Shown here in pieces: positions 50,308-61,627 of a stretch of DNA of 64,000 nt; position 1 is the first letter of the stretch, and the number at the start of each line of letters is the position of its first letter. Made by a program: the position numbers and the translations under genes. The notes under the pieces are model-generated. The model saw only the letters and a program-made list of their open reading frames with translations. It made no database searches and was not told the DNA's origin. This DNA comes from Pempheris klunzingeri (Eukaryota; Chordata; Actinopteri; Acropomatiformes; Pempheridae): assembly GCF_042242105.1 (NCBI RefSeq), contig NC_092013.1, positions 3,033,987 through 3,097,986 of the forward strand, given 5' to 3'.

Positions 50308-51763
50308 ATGGACGACGGAAGTGACGTCAAACCGAAGCTCGAGGACCCGCTAACCACCGCCTCAGAGTCGCCCGTCGTACCTGACAGCTGCATCGCAGGT
50401 CAGACAGGTTTGTTTCCAGAGGACAGGGTTTACGGTTTAACTGATGAAGTGCACTTGTTCAGAAAAGCTCAACTTTGTTCTTTTGTCGTCTCGCAGAGTC
50501 TCTGACTGAATTCACCAGTTTTTCAGAACAGATTTCCACAGAGGACACAGAAATATCTTCAACTGACGTCTCAGTGAACCCAAATAAAGCAGCAGGTACC
50601 TTCATCTCTGAGCTCTATACTAATATCAGGATCTATTTCTGTGAAGGCCTTGGTAAGAAGTGTTAGTTAAGAGGTGATGAGACAAGGGGCAAGGTTGGAT
50701 CTCCGTCATGCTCCTGGAGAGCTCTCTCAGCAGCCGGCAGAGGGTCGCTGCCGCCGGAGCCATGACCAAGTGTGAAAGGTAGCTGCTGATGGCCTTGATG
50801 TTTCCAACCATCAAGGCCTGGAGATCCACCAAAACCCAGACCGAGAGCCCAGGAAGGCGTCCGTGGATCAGCACATGACTGAGAAACCAGACACTGTGCT
50901 GCTCTCAGAGACATCCAAGCCGGTGGTCGTGCTCACAGTGCCCTGGGAGGGCTGCGGGTGTCGGAGGGAGGGGCTTTGCAGTAAAATCACTGTGCAAAGT
51001 CTCCAGTCTCCTGCAAAGGACAAGCCATCAGCAGAGTGGGGGGGTCTGAGTTTGAAAGACCCCAAAGATCACGATTAATATAAAGCTGTAATATGTCTAT
51101 TTTCTGCCAAAGCAGATTTCATAAACATTTGTTCATTCTCCTCTCTTCTGCAGAAGATGTCTTGCATAAAGACCCAAAAGGTGGAGTGACCAGAGGGGTG
51201 TCCATCTGTAGCCCCCCCTGCTCTGTGGAGAAAGAGCAGCCGAAGCCTCTGTGTGCCCTCCTGCCGTCCTCTAAGGAGACCTGCACCGTCCATGAAGTGA
51301 CTCAGTCATTCACGTCCATCAGCAGGAGTCCAGACCTCAAAACCACCGCCGTCCACACCGAGCCAGACCCTGACGGTGAAGACGTGGAACTCCGATTAGA
51401 ACACGATCTCCTCTTCCTTTTAAAAGCTTGTTCCTGCTGAACTGAAGTGTTTCCCTCCCCTCTTTCTTTCCCCTAGACCTTTGCGCTGCGATCCTCTTGG
51501 CCTGCCTCTTCTGCCACCCACTGGACTGTTTCCTGGCCTCCATGAGAGGATGTAACGAGTGCCTCTGGTCGCTGTGCTCGTCCCTGTGCGGCTGCGAGCC
51601 CACCGCCCTGCGGCCCCTCCTGGACATCGCCCGACCCTGCGACCCCTGCGGCTGCCTGGGCGCCCGCTGCTTCCTGTGCGACTGTCCCGCCTGCGACGTC
51701 TGCCTCCAGGCGACGGAGTGCCTGGACCTCGCTATGGAGATCTCTCAAATGCTCTACCACTAA
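50308..51763 (+). CDS. mdfi: MyoD family inhibitor (I-mfa domain) protein
   Basis: I-mfa domain proteins bind and retain transcription factors such as MyoD-family bHLH and TCF/LEF proteins. MDFIC also binds PIEZO channels through its palmitoylated cysteine-rich tail. Four coding exons, plus strand: 50308-50398, 50497-50595, 51154-51375, 51477-51763; 699 bp, 232 aa, phases consistent. Residues 1-137 are acidic, Ser/Thr-rich and probably disordered. Residues 138-232 carry 18 cysteines, opening with a hydrophobic AILLACLFC run like the family's CILSCLFC. The ATG at 50308 is the first in frame after the acceptor at 50250. It is divergent: the C-terminal Cys-pair block of MDFI is replaced by CLDLAMEISQMLYH. 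The position next to tfe3 matches MDFI/TFEB and MDFIC2/MITF. Which MDFI-family member it is remains uncertain; the symbol is provisional. Confidence 0.8.
50791..50818. repeat. Perfect 10-bp hairpin in mdfi-like intron 2
   Basis: GGCCTTGATG, an 8-base loop, then CATCAAGGCC. It lies within intron 2 at the beginning of an open frame of about 95 codons, listed under findings. Confidence 0.85.
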
Positions 51764-51810
51764 CGCTGCCAGGAAATAACCACACCCGGACATGAGCCAA
51801 TGGGAATCTT

Positions 51811-53652
51811 TTATTCGTTAAAATCTTCCGAAAAGCCAACTTGTAGGGACAAGACACAAAGGCTACCTGTTTACGGTTAACAGTCAATGTTAGCACTCAA
51901 ATATATGTCAGGGTAAGACATCGTTAATATTGTGTATGAGCGGAAAAACTCCATACCATAGGTTTTTACTCTTATTGGACTAGGAACAGCGCAATCACCA
52001 GCCCTCAGAGTCACGGAGCGGGGCTGCTTTCATCTCAAAACACAGTACATAAGTTGTGAACGAACGTAAGACATTTTAAAATCACTGTAAGAAGCACTGA
52101 TGTTTTTGGCTGCTTTAACTCCTTTTGTTTTCATGTTAGCACAGCTCAAAGAAGAGTTTAAGATTTAAGTAAATCGATAACTTGGAGGTTGTGTTGAAGG
52201 AAAAAAACAAAACAAAACAGTGCGTCAGTGTTTTAAAAAAAACAAAACAAAAAAAAAAAAGGTAGGTACTTTTGCAAACACACATTCAATAACTGTACAT
52301 ACGGTCGCGTTAAGCATCGGAGAAATTAAATGCCTTTTCTAAAGTCTGTTGCTAGTTTACAGAATAATAATTGCATTGCAGGTTTCACACAACAAACAGT
52401 TAAACCCTGTTGTTACAGAGCTGAGGAGGGTGGTTGGTATAAAAGAAGGTCATCTGAATTCACACTACAATGAGAGACAATCGATGAGCATCATTAGACA
52501 CACCGCTTTTGATCATCCAAACAGAAAAAAATAAAAAAAGCCACAATCTTAGTAGAACATGCTAACCGGTAAAATCACTAGGTGACCAACAAGGCTAATG
52601 GAGACAACCGATCACTGACGACACAGATATTAGTCAGGAGAAACCACTTATCAAACTATTATTCAGGTATCAAAAAAAAAAAAAAATACGCAATGAACTA
52701 CAGTACTATTGTAAAAGGATAAAATTGTTCTGCATTTCTCATTCTGTCTTGCATTTCCATTGAGTGAATGTATTCAAAAAATAAAACGCTGATTTGTAAT
52801 TTGTAGCTACTCTGGAAGAAGTCCTGCTTTGGCTAACTAGCTGCAGCAGCGAGTGATTTTCCACTGCTTTTAAGTTTTATTACAAATACATGCGACCCGG
52901 GCATCAGCTGTCCACCGTGTGTGATCGTAATAAAAACAGACAAAAGCTCTCATAAAATGCATAGACTGCCATAAAATAAGGTGCAATACAACTGCTCAAA
53001 ATAAAATATTCTTATGTACAATATGCAGTAAATATTTCACAAATGTGCCAATTTCGCTTTACAAAGATCCCTTCTGTAGCTGCTGGTGAAACAAACCAAC
53101 ACGGAGGAGGAGCATGCAACTGCTATTTAGCAAACCCTGATTCCAGTCAGTCGAAGAAAACGACAAGAAACACAAAATACACCGTGTGCTGGCATCTCTC
53201 GGTCGGTTTAATATGCCAATGTTGTTGTGAAAAACAAACCCCGCAGCTTTCCTCCCTATAAATGAGCACATAGTAGATTCAAGCAAACTTTATATCCCTC
53301 TTAAATCTCTGAATAAAATCTTAAAAACTATCTAAGAATGTTATTATTTCTTAATGCTAAGTCCATGCCCCTATTATACAATATTCCATTTTCATAAGAT
53401 TGCATTTATAAACTCAGACATAATCGTGTCACCAGCTCCAAACAGGAACAATAAGAATTCGGTCTGTATGGCAAAAAAAAAAATTCAAGAGCTGCTTGTT
53501 TTCTCCTGATGCAACGTTTTTCGTTAGTTTTGATCGTTATGTTAGCGATTTCTGCTTCAGTCCTATAAATAGACTCACGTTATTTAAGGACAGACTGCAC
53601 TTCCTGACATTCTTGTCCCTACAGACAGTCTCTGGGGGCCACGCAGGGCTCA
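51811..53652 (-). other. tfe3: tfe3 3' UTR (inferred), reaching the mdfi-like gene
   Basis: No other coding sequence lies between the tfe3 stop codon (53653) and the mdfi-like stop (51763). An AATAAA on the minus strand at 51811-51816 would give a 3' UTR of about 1.84 kb, ending about 50 bp from the mdfi-like stop. The latter gene, running the other way, lacks an AATAAA until about 52529, so the two 3' UTRs probably overlap. An alternative shorter tfe3 end near 52870 is possible. Poly-A runs occur near 52250 and 52672. Confidence 0.45.
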
Positions 53653-54019
53653 TCACAAGTCCTCGTCCATTTCAAGGCTGCTCCTGCGACTGCTGGTTTT
53701 AGAGGCACCTGGTGACAAAGGAGAGAACAGCGGCTCGGCCACCCGCTCTGGAGACAGGGCGCACCCGTCGTCCATAAGAATGTCTCCCAAGCCCACGTCA
53801 GGGTAGAGTGCTGAGGCGGAGGCGTCGTCCAGCTCTGCAAAGCTCAGGCTGCCCAGGTCCAGGGGGCTGCTGAGGGTGACTCCTGCAGAGTCCGAGGAGG
53901 GCGGGGACAGGAAGGAGGCCGGCAGGGGCTGTCCAATGGCTACGGCGCCCATACCGAGGAGGTTCTGGGAGGAGGCTCCTCCAGCACTGGGAGGCAGAGA
54001 CTGGCCGCTCTGTGGGACC

Positions 54020-54053
<34 letters not shown>

Positions 54054-57000
54054 GCAGGGAGGGGTCGGAGCTCAGGCCAGCTGAGATGCTGCTGGTGGTG
54101 GAGAGGCCGTGCACCCGCGCCTGCATCTCCAGTTCCTGAAAAAAGAGCAGCTGCAGCTTTACTATCAGATGCCAATCTGATCTGAAATATGTCACTGTTT
54201 CACACCCCGGGACAGTTTGTATGTGGAAAGTAATGTCCTTTCTACAAACATTAACTTTAAAAAGGAAATTTCACCTTTGTCACCTAAAGCGAGATTGATT
54301 AAGTTGAGCTTTGACTAACTTTTGGCTGAGAGCTAATAAAAATAAACTGAGTATTTCTTGGACCTTCGTGGCAGATTGTTTGGCCTTACTGACTTTAGGC
54401 AAATATCACCTAATGGAGTTTTCTTACAAACAAACACAGTTTTGTTAACATTTTTTTATTCTACATGTTAAGTATGAACAAAAATCTTCATTTATTCTTT
54501 CCTCATTGGCACACTGCTGTTTTATGGTACATTACAGTGACCAAACTATCCAGATGTGGGATTTCATGATTGTCATACAGCCCCTTTATTTGAATAAGAC
54601 CTGTCCACACTTTGGGTGCTGGAGCCAATCCCAGCTGACAGTGGGCGAAGTGGGGAACACCCTGGACTGGTCCCCACTCAATCACAGAGCATAACTTTGG
54701 TTATAAAGCTACAATAAAACAAAACAGGTCTGCAGCAACGTCCATCACCTGCGTTGGTGGTGTGCGCGTGCACCCTTGTTTACTGACCGAGCACTAGAAA
54801 CCTGCTTATCACTGTACCGTACCGCTATTGATCACAAACGTGCCTTTAAGGTCTGGAGCAGAAATGTAACTACCACAACAAGTCAAGCAGTCCTGACATG
54901 CCACCTTCTGACTTGGATACTGACCTGGATGCGCAGCATTAGATTGTGGTTTGCCTGCTCCAGCTTTTTCTGACGTGTCTCGATGTCCTTGGATCTGTGC
55001 TGCTCCTTCTGTAGCTTCCTGATGTAGTCTACAGACGCTTTCAGAATGGTGCCTTTATTCCAACGCATCTCTCTGTCAGTCGATGTACAAGTTGTAGAGG
55101 CGGTGGAGAAGAAACGCAAAAAACAAGATTAGTCTCGGCTGTAAAATTTAAATACTACAGTTTCATATTTATTAAAGTGTAACTCTGATATTCTTAACCT
55201 CTAAAGACCTGGCGTACACATGCGTGGACATCACATCTTGGGTTATATTACCATAGTAGTTCATTCTGCTTAGCTGGGGCCGTATGGACATGTGTGTGGG
55301 CAAAATTGTTGATATTTCATATTGTTTTTTGCACCGTGATTTTCAAAACATGTTTTGTTTGTGTTATAAATACATGCAAAAGCAGTCAGGAAAAAAAAAC
55401 TGCTATGTTCAGGGTGGAAATAAAGAGTTTTGCACAAAGGTGACTTTATTGTGTTTTCTGGAAATGAAGACCGATTGTCCACATATGTGGACATAATGTT
55501 TCTCTAAAACTACACCATGTAAAAAGATGATGCTTAGGTTTTATACTTATCAGGGTCCAATAAGCCCAAATAGCAAGGAGAAATAAAAAATGCATATCAA
55601 ACAAGAGCTCGGGTCTTAAGAGGTTAAATCTAGGCGCTATTTCAATATTTTTGGTTCAAAGGGATGGCAGGTTTCTAGCAGACCACAGGAGTCTGTAGTT
55701 TAGCTGCTGTGACACCAAAGTCACACAATAACACAAACAAAGTAGCCGATCAAGGCAGCAGTAGGCCAGCAGCTCCTGTGTCCTGTGAGCTAAAATCTCT
55801 GTTTTAGTGAATGTAGTCTGGTGTGTGTGCAGAGAGCGATATAACGGCTGTTTGTGGTTAAACCAAAAGGATCTTCCAGGTCTCTCTCTGTAGGGATCCT
55901 TTCCATGATGCTGTCACACACTTAGAATAACACTCTGAGCCTGTCAGTGGATCAAACAAGCACGTTTAGCGGACCTACTTTGACGAGCCAAAGGACAAAG
56001 GATTACATTACAGCCACTATAGCCCATTGGAGGCTGTCTGCTGACGTGATCAACTGAATTCCAAAAACTCTTTGTACCACCCCGTCATTTCAAACCCAAA
56101 ACATGAAAAAAGGAGACACCAGGAAATACCAGAACTACCCTTTAAGCAAAGGAAAATGATTATCCTATAAAAATCAGTGAGCACTTACGGGTCACTTGAC
56201 TTTGGTATCAGAGTACCCAGTTCCTTTATGCGATCGTTGATGTTGAATCTCCGCCTCCTCTCAACTGTAGACGAAGAGGAACGTCCAGGCAGGGAGGGAA
56301 GGAAGGGAGAGCACTTAGGTTTCAACAATCATGAGCAGACACACATTGAACAGAGGGGTAAAGATGGTTGAAATAAAGTCTTACTGAGGTTATGGTTGTC
56401 TTTCTTCTGCCTTTCTTTCATTAGTGCTTTGGCATCTGCATCTGAAAGACAAGTTCATGGCGTTTCATACAATAAAAACACTCTCCTGGACATAAAAACA
56501 GTCAAAGACACGTTTTTAAATTGTAAGTGAGTACGTTTATGTACCAGTGATTTCCCTTTTAATTTTTGGAAGATCAGCAGGGCAGGAGTTGCTGACGGTG
56601 AGAGTAGGCGCTGCCATTCCAGGGCTATGGTATACATCCAACAGATTTCCTGGGAGCTAAAGGAAGAGAAACATGTGTTTAAAAATGTTCGAACAACACA
56701 AACCTAGATGGAAATGTGCAAGAGAGAGGTCTTCCCCATTCCTGTTTAACAGTGAAGAGCAACCAGTTCCTCAAGTTCACAACAGAATCAAAGCCGGTTT
56801 CTGTGGCAGTGCAATCGTGCCACAAAGTAAAAGCAGCTGATTATAATTAAACTTTAAAGCTAAAAGATGAATAAACAGATGCTGCCTGTGGCTATTTAAA
56901 AAAAGCATTTACCTCACTGTGCTTCTTCTTCTTTTCCTCCAACAGCATCACCATAATCCTCATTTTTTGTTCGGCAGCAAAGTTGTGGTTAGCTCTTTCT

Positions 57001-58426
57001 GTCTCACTAATCACTTGTTAGCCTGGCAGCTAAAAAGCACTTTTTTTATGAGCACAATCCACTTTGTGTCGCCTCTCCCTGTCTTCTATCCTCTGATCGC
57101 TTTGCCCCGCCCAGGCAGCACTTTTGTGACGAATAGTAACTGAGTGCTAAAAGTGTATATTTACTCCTACGACTCCAGAATTCCTCACACACGAGGCCGT
57201 CCATTCACAGGAAAAACCATCGGGGTATAAAGCGTTAGCGACTAAGACCTAAGCTGGAAATCCACTGAGTTACTCTGTCCCTGCTCATGTAAAGAAGAAG
57301 CTGTGAACCCAGGAACATGAAACTAAACCAAAAAAAAGGAAGTATTCACTGTTAACTGAGCACATTGTTCTTCATACCGTGCTGGGCAGCTGAAGACCTG
57401 AGTCAATCAACGTAATGATGTCATCATTAAAACTGGATTCAAGACTAATGATGTCGTCGATCACATCGTCAATCTAGATAAAGCAGATGAGAGAAAACAC
57501 CAGTGAATGTGTGAAAGTAATCAACGCGTCTGTGCTTAAATATACTCTGTGAAGAATATCTGGCAGCACTGAACATTTAAACCAGTGAAACACTTCTTAA
57601 GAGGCCTGATTTCAGTGCTGGCATGCTTAAACTGTAGGTGCAGTATTTAACACGTTAATGTGACAACAGGCCAACAAGGATACGATGACAAAAGGCATGC
57701 ATCGTTACAGTGGGACCTTTGGGCACATCACTGCAGAGCAAACAAAAAGTAATTAAGCTAGAAGTGGGCAGAAGGTTAGACATTTAACTTCTCCAAAAAT
57801 GCCCTGTAAGTTTGCAGAAAGGCCGCTAGTGACAAGGTTGTGTAATCTGCTGTTCCAGACACACACACTAGAAGTTAAACCGCACGAATCAAAGCAGGAA
57901 TTTCTCATACTTCCTCCTTGTTGGATCCGATGTTGAGCAGAGCCATGGGGCTGTTCGGGGCACTGCTGGCAGTGGGAGCAGCTTCAGGGGCGGAGCTGGA
58001 CTGCGGCGCAGGGGACGCTCCCATGGTCTGAGTGACCGCCATGTTGCCCAGAGTGGTGGACAGGTACTGCTTCACCTGCTGCCTCTGTGCCTGCTGGATG
58101 TGGTACTTGGTGGGGTTCTCCAAGTGGGTCTGCACCTGATCATTTAGAGGGATGTTAGGAGTTAACGTCGGGCCTCATCGGACTTCACTCAGTAAAGAAC
58201 AGAAGGGATGAACGCACAAACAAGACGCTCTTACTTTCAGCACCTCCACAGGCACCTGAGCTGGAGGGGGACGGGCAGCATTCGGGGGCAGAGTGACAGA
58301 GATGGCTGGAGTGGAGTCAGAGGCCCGGAGCTGAGAGGCAGAGGCCTGCTGCTGGGCCTCACGTCTCTCCTGCTCCTGGGCTTGTTCTCGCATCAGCTGC
58401 TGCCGCAGCAACACACGTGACGACAT
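53653..58426 (-). CDS. tfe3: Transcription factor E3 (MiT/TFE family bHLH-zipper)
   Basis: Master regulator of lysosome and autophagy genes; binds E-boxes as MiT dimers and is held in the cytoplasm by Rag-mTORC1 phosphorylation. Eight coding exons, minus strand: 58235-58426, 57911-58135, 57378-57473, 56545-56656, 56385-56441, 56189-56264, 54925-55072, 53653-54135; 1389 bp, 462 aa. Seen: Rag-binding N-terminus ([19 protein letters not shown]), activation segment [18 protein letters not shown] (140-157), [11 protein letters not shown] with Ser193 matching the mTORC1/14-3-3 serine (human Ser321), basic region NHNLIERRRRF (about 224-234), HLH to about 280, leucine zipper to about 312, ten Gln (331-340) and a C-terminal SRRSS motif. 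IISLESS and [14 protein letters not shown] identify TFE3 rather than TFEB or MITF. The start is a short (A-type) N-terminus; the mammalian long N-terminal extension was not found. Paralogue letter not assigned. Confidence 0.95.
54022..54051 (-). repeat. tfe3: (CAG)10 polyglutamine tract in tfe3
   Basis: Ten pure CAG codons on the tfe3 coding strand encode Gln331-340, immediately after the zipper-proximal segment. There are no interrupting CAA codons, so the tract should be prone to length change. Confidence 0.95.
55194..55627 (+). mobile_element. Full-length TTAA-flanked MITE in a tfe3 intron
   Basis: The 434 bp element is bounded by TTAA at 55194-55197 and 55624-55627. Inverted ends are CCTCTAAAGACC on the left and, from the right on the other strand, CCTCTTAAGACC. 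It contains the 18 bp palindrome TGTCCACATATGTGGACA (55476-55493). A truncated near-identical copy is at 3738-4067. TTAA duplication indicates a piggyBac-type mechanism. No transposase is encoded. It lies in the intron between the basic-HLH exons (55073-56188), in antisense to tfe3. Confidence 0.8.
55640..56110 (+). repeat. ACAATAACACAAAC repeat family, copy a
   Basis: The core phrase CACCAAAGTCACACAATAAC at about 55712 is followed by CAGCAGCTCCTGTGTCCTGT and TGAATGTAGTCTGGTG. The same order of phrases recurs near 59262-59392, 62473-62585 and, in part, 63885-63925. All four lie within about 8 kb. The family is unnamed by me. Confidence 0.6.
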
Positions 58427-58448
58427 GGCTGAGGGGACAGATCCAGAT

Positions 58449-61400
58449 CTAGGGATGGAGCTGGGAATCAAACAGGGACCATCACAGATGTGTCACACCA
58501 GTATTTTAACACACAACTCAAGTCATCATTTAAGAATAACAATTAAAGGTTCATGATAGAATCTGAACAAATCAACACTCAAGTTGAACCTGTGATTAAA
58601 AATCTAAATTACCAGAACAAATGATGAAATGATGAATAGGTGGAGAAAGGTAACATGGTAGAGCGCAAGAATTAATAGTTGACATGTTAGACAAAGGAAT
58701 TTATATTACACAGCAAGACGTGGAGACTTCCTCTGCATAAATTATGGGAAAATGATTTGGAAATCTAGTATGGGAACTACTGGCTCAAAATGCTGACTTT
58801 CACTTCCAGAATTACAGTCTATTGTGCATTTTCTGTAGACGATTAGACCTCTGACTTCTGAGAGCGTGACAGTTCGAGGTATTTATCCATAGTCAGTGTA
58901 TTATCAGTAGACGGCGGTCAGCACGGCCCCAGTTTGGAGAAAAAAGAAGGAGTCTCTGCACAAATGCTAACCAAGGTTCTGCTGTGGACGGGGGCAGCAG
59001 CAGGAAAATGTGTTTTAGCCACCAAAAAATGTCCCATTCAAAGAAATCAATATCAGTTTAAGATTATATTGTATTTAGAATATTTTCACTGCCGTCAGAA
59101 AACGCTTTCCAACAGAACTGAAACCTTTCTCTCGTTTTAAAGTGGCCAGACTGAATTGACGGAAACAGTAATTTTACCTTGTAGAACATGGGAGTTCACT
59201 GTGCTACCTCAGCCTTGATCAATAAAGTTACACACTAAGATCGGATCTGAACTACCCCTTAAGAATAAAAAAAGTCACACAATGACACAAGCAATCCAAT
59301 CCGGTTCAGACATTGATAGACGAGCAGCTCCAGTGTTATACAAAGTAAAATTAATGTTTTTGTCAATGGAGTTTGGTGGACAGTTCTGTTGGAAGGGGCT
59401 GCCTGTTAAGTAGTGAAAATCCACTTCAATGATCACTTAAACTTTAAGTGATCACTATATTTAAGTATTAAGCTGATGATTTTTTTTAATAGGGCCTTTT
59501 AGAGGTGGCAAAAATACATTTTCCTGCTGCCCCTCTTCAAACTCGAGGCATGTCAACCACCATTTACAGCAGATAAAACAGCGACTTGGATAAGTACCTC
59601 ATACAACCCCACTTCAAATAATCCAAACTCTACCTTTAAGCTAAACATGTCACAGAAAAAATGGTTTCCTGCACCACTGATCCTCCTGCTCCGACTATCT
59701 GACTGCTAAAGACTGTAAGCGTCTCCTTGTGTGCGATGTCGTGTCCATGTGGATGATGCGGCTCATCATCCTGCCGCCCTCGCTTCTACACGTTAGCAGA
59801 GGTGGCAGCACAAATGAACACATGTGGATGTTTACAAAACTGCAGCTTCATCATTTACTGTTTAAAGATTTAATAATATCTTAGAAACAGTGAAGCCAGA
59901 GAGGCTACAGACCATCATTTCTCTGCTTTCACAATCAGAGATCAAATCAAATCAACTTGTTCCACATCCTGCGGATGCTTCATCAGGCGTTAAGAGTGAA
60001 AAAAAAATTAAAATCACAGTCTTTGTCAAAGCTAAAATCTGTCTTGATGGTTCCAGATTCTCATATGTGAAAATTCACAGCTTTTCTGTGGTTTTGCATT
60101 ATAATAAATTGACTGTAACTATTTTGGGGCCATAATCTGTGACCTGTGTTCATTTCATCCTGTCTTATTGATACTATTGATGTTCTTTCTTTGTGTTTGA
60201 ATGTAGTAAAGTATGTTATATTTAACTCATTCAACAATCCACTGATTTTATTGAAATAATTTATCTTATTGTAATAATATAATTGTTGAATGTCAGGATG
60301 GAAGACAAACTCAGTGGGTTGATAGTCATGTACATCAACACAATATCTTGCATGAGTTTGATTGATTGTTTTGAGAGTTTGACTGTCAGAGCTGACATAA
60401 TCAATAAGGAAAATATGACACATCCAAACTAAACAACTCTTTCGCCCTCTTCCATTTGTCTCTCATCTGTTTTCAAACGTATCCTGAGGGATCCACTATC
60501 AAACAGTGTTACTGTGTGTAAGAGGACCATTTTTCAGTGCCAACTTCAGCATTTCAGCAACTAAATTACTCCATAAATTTACTAGAAGGCAGCAGAACTG
60601 TCTGAAATTAACACTTTTCCAGATGGATGAGTAGGGATTGGCAAGGTGCTCAATAATACTTCGCGTCTTTAAACTGTGCATTTGGTAGCTGAACTGTTTG
60701 AACTAAATTCCTGGGGGGTTGAAGTGTGATGACTCTGACACTTTAGGTGGATAATTTCACAGGAGGACCTGCTCATAACATTCATATCCAATCTCACTCC
60801 GAACTTCATTAGAAAAGTTGGTGACTTTGCTCAGATTTAACCCTTTGCACGCCGTGACTTCTCACTGTATATATTAATAACATGTTATAGTCACTCTGTC
60901 CTGGTAAAAGAGAATAAAGCTGCATGTCAGATCAGGTTGTGTTCATGTCCGACTGGACAGCTGACTGTCAGTGTTGCTTCATCCGAAGGGTCAGTTGTGT
61001 CAAAATAACCACTGACAGCGTTCAGTAAAAACAGGCCGATTCCCTCCCTGTCACTTTAGCTTTCTGGTTCCTTTATGAGCCTTTAAAGCAGAAACTTCTG
61101 CTGCTCAGCTCGGTTACTTTAAGCTGTTTTCATAACCTCTATTTTTGGCTACGTTAATCTAACGCTACCTCATGAGTTAGCTGTTAGCTGAGTTCCCCCA
61201 ACAGGCCAAACAGTGCGGACACACGACTAAAGCTAATATTTACATCACGGTGGCTTTTTAGTTACCTATCAGCTGCCACCTGGAAGGATGTTGGCTATTA
61301 TTGCGGAAAGCAGCGGTGTCCTGGCAGCACCTCAAGTCCCAACCGCGGACAAGTCAAAAAGGGAAGTTGCATCTTAGCTAGCTAATTAGCTAGCTAGCAT

Positions 61401-61469
61401 CTGCTAGCTGCCCAAAAAGCTAACTCCACCACGCTAGATGACTTATTTTTGAGTAAAGATGAAACGTAC
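58449..61469 (-). other. tfe3: tfe3 intron 1
   Basis: Intron between the 5' UTR exon and the first coding exon, with donor GTACGT at 61469 and acceptor CCCTAG at 58449-58454. It holds a further copy of the ACAATAACACAAAC repeat family (about 58860-59420). A lone TTAACCCTTTGCACGC near 60838 looks like one end of another TTAA element without a visible partner. I searched it for the conserved upstream exons of the long mammalian TFE3 isoform and recognised none. Minus-strand frames near 60061-60423 are AT-rich and not credible. Confidence 0.55.
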
Positions 61470-61610
61470 TGTGGCAATAGGTTTGTTTGATGTATTCACA
61501 GCCATAAATCTCCGAAGTCCTCCGCTTTCTTTGCCATGTTTAATGTCGGTTAGTACGCGCTCTTCGACAGTCGCTAGCCGCTGCTCCGACGTTTGCTAGC
61601 AGCGTTGTTT
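61470..61610 (-). other. tfe3: tfe3 5' UTR exon with upstream reading frame
   Basis: The donor CCACA/GTACGT at 61470/61469 closes a leader exon. Within it, 61496-61537 on the minus strand is a complete 13-residue upstream frame beginning MAKKAEDF and ending TGA. A second ATG at 61505 opens another frame that would run past the main start codon after splicing. In the main frame there is a stop and no ATG upstream, supporting the start at 58426. The transcription start position is estimated. Confidence 0.5.
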
Positions 61611-61627
61611 ATCTTGGGCCGACGGGC

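Noticed and set aside
51473..51795. Antisense and alternate-frame ORFs over the mdfi-like last exon
   Set aside because: The exon is GC-rich, which keeps several frames open. Only the plus-strand frame joined to 51375 gives the cysteine-rich I-mfa domain.
53798..54175. Alanine-rich frames and a plus-strand cysteine-rich frame over the tfe3 last exon
   Set aside because: They are out-of-frame or antisense readings of the CAG repeat and neighbouring tfe3 coding sequence. The true frame gives the polyglutamine and ends with the family's SRRSS motif.
60061..60423. Minus-strand 120-codon frame in tfe3 intron 1
   Set aside because: AT-rich composition, no domain, and location inside an intron on the same strand. 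Considered as a possible upstream tfe3 exon but it lacks any TFE3 N-terminal wording.
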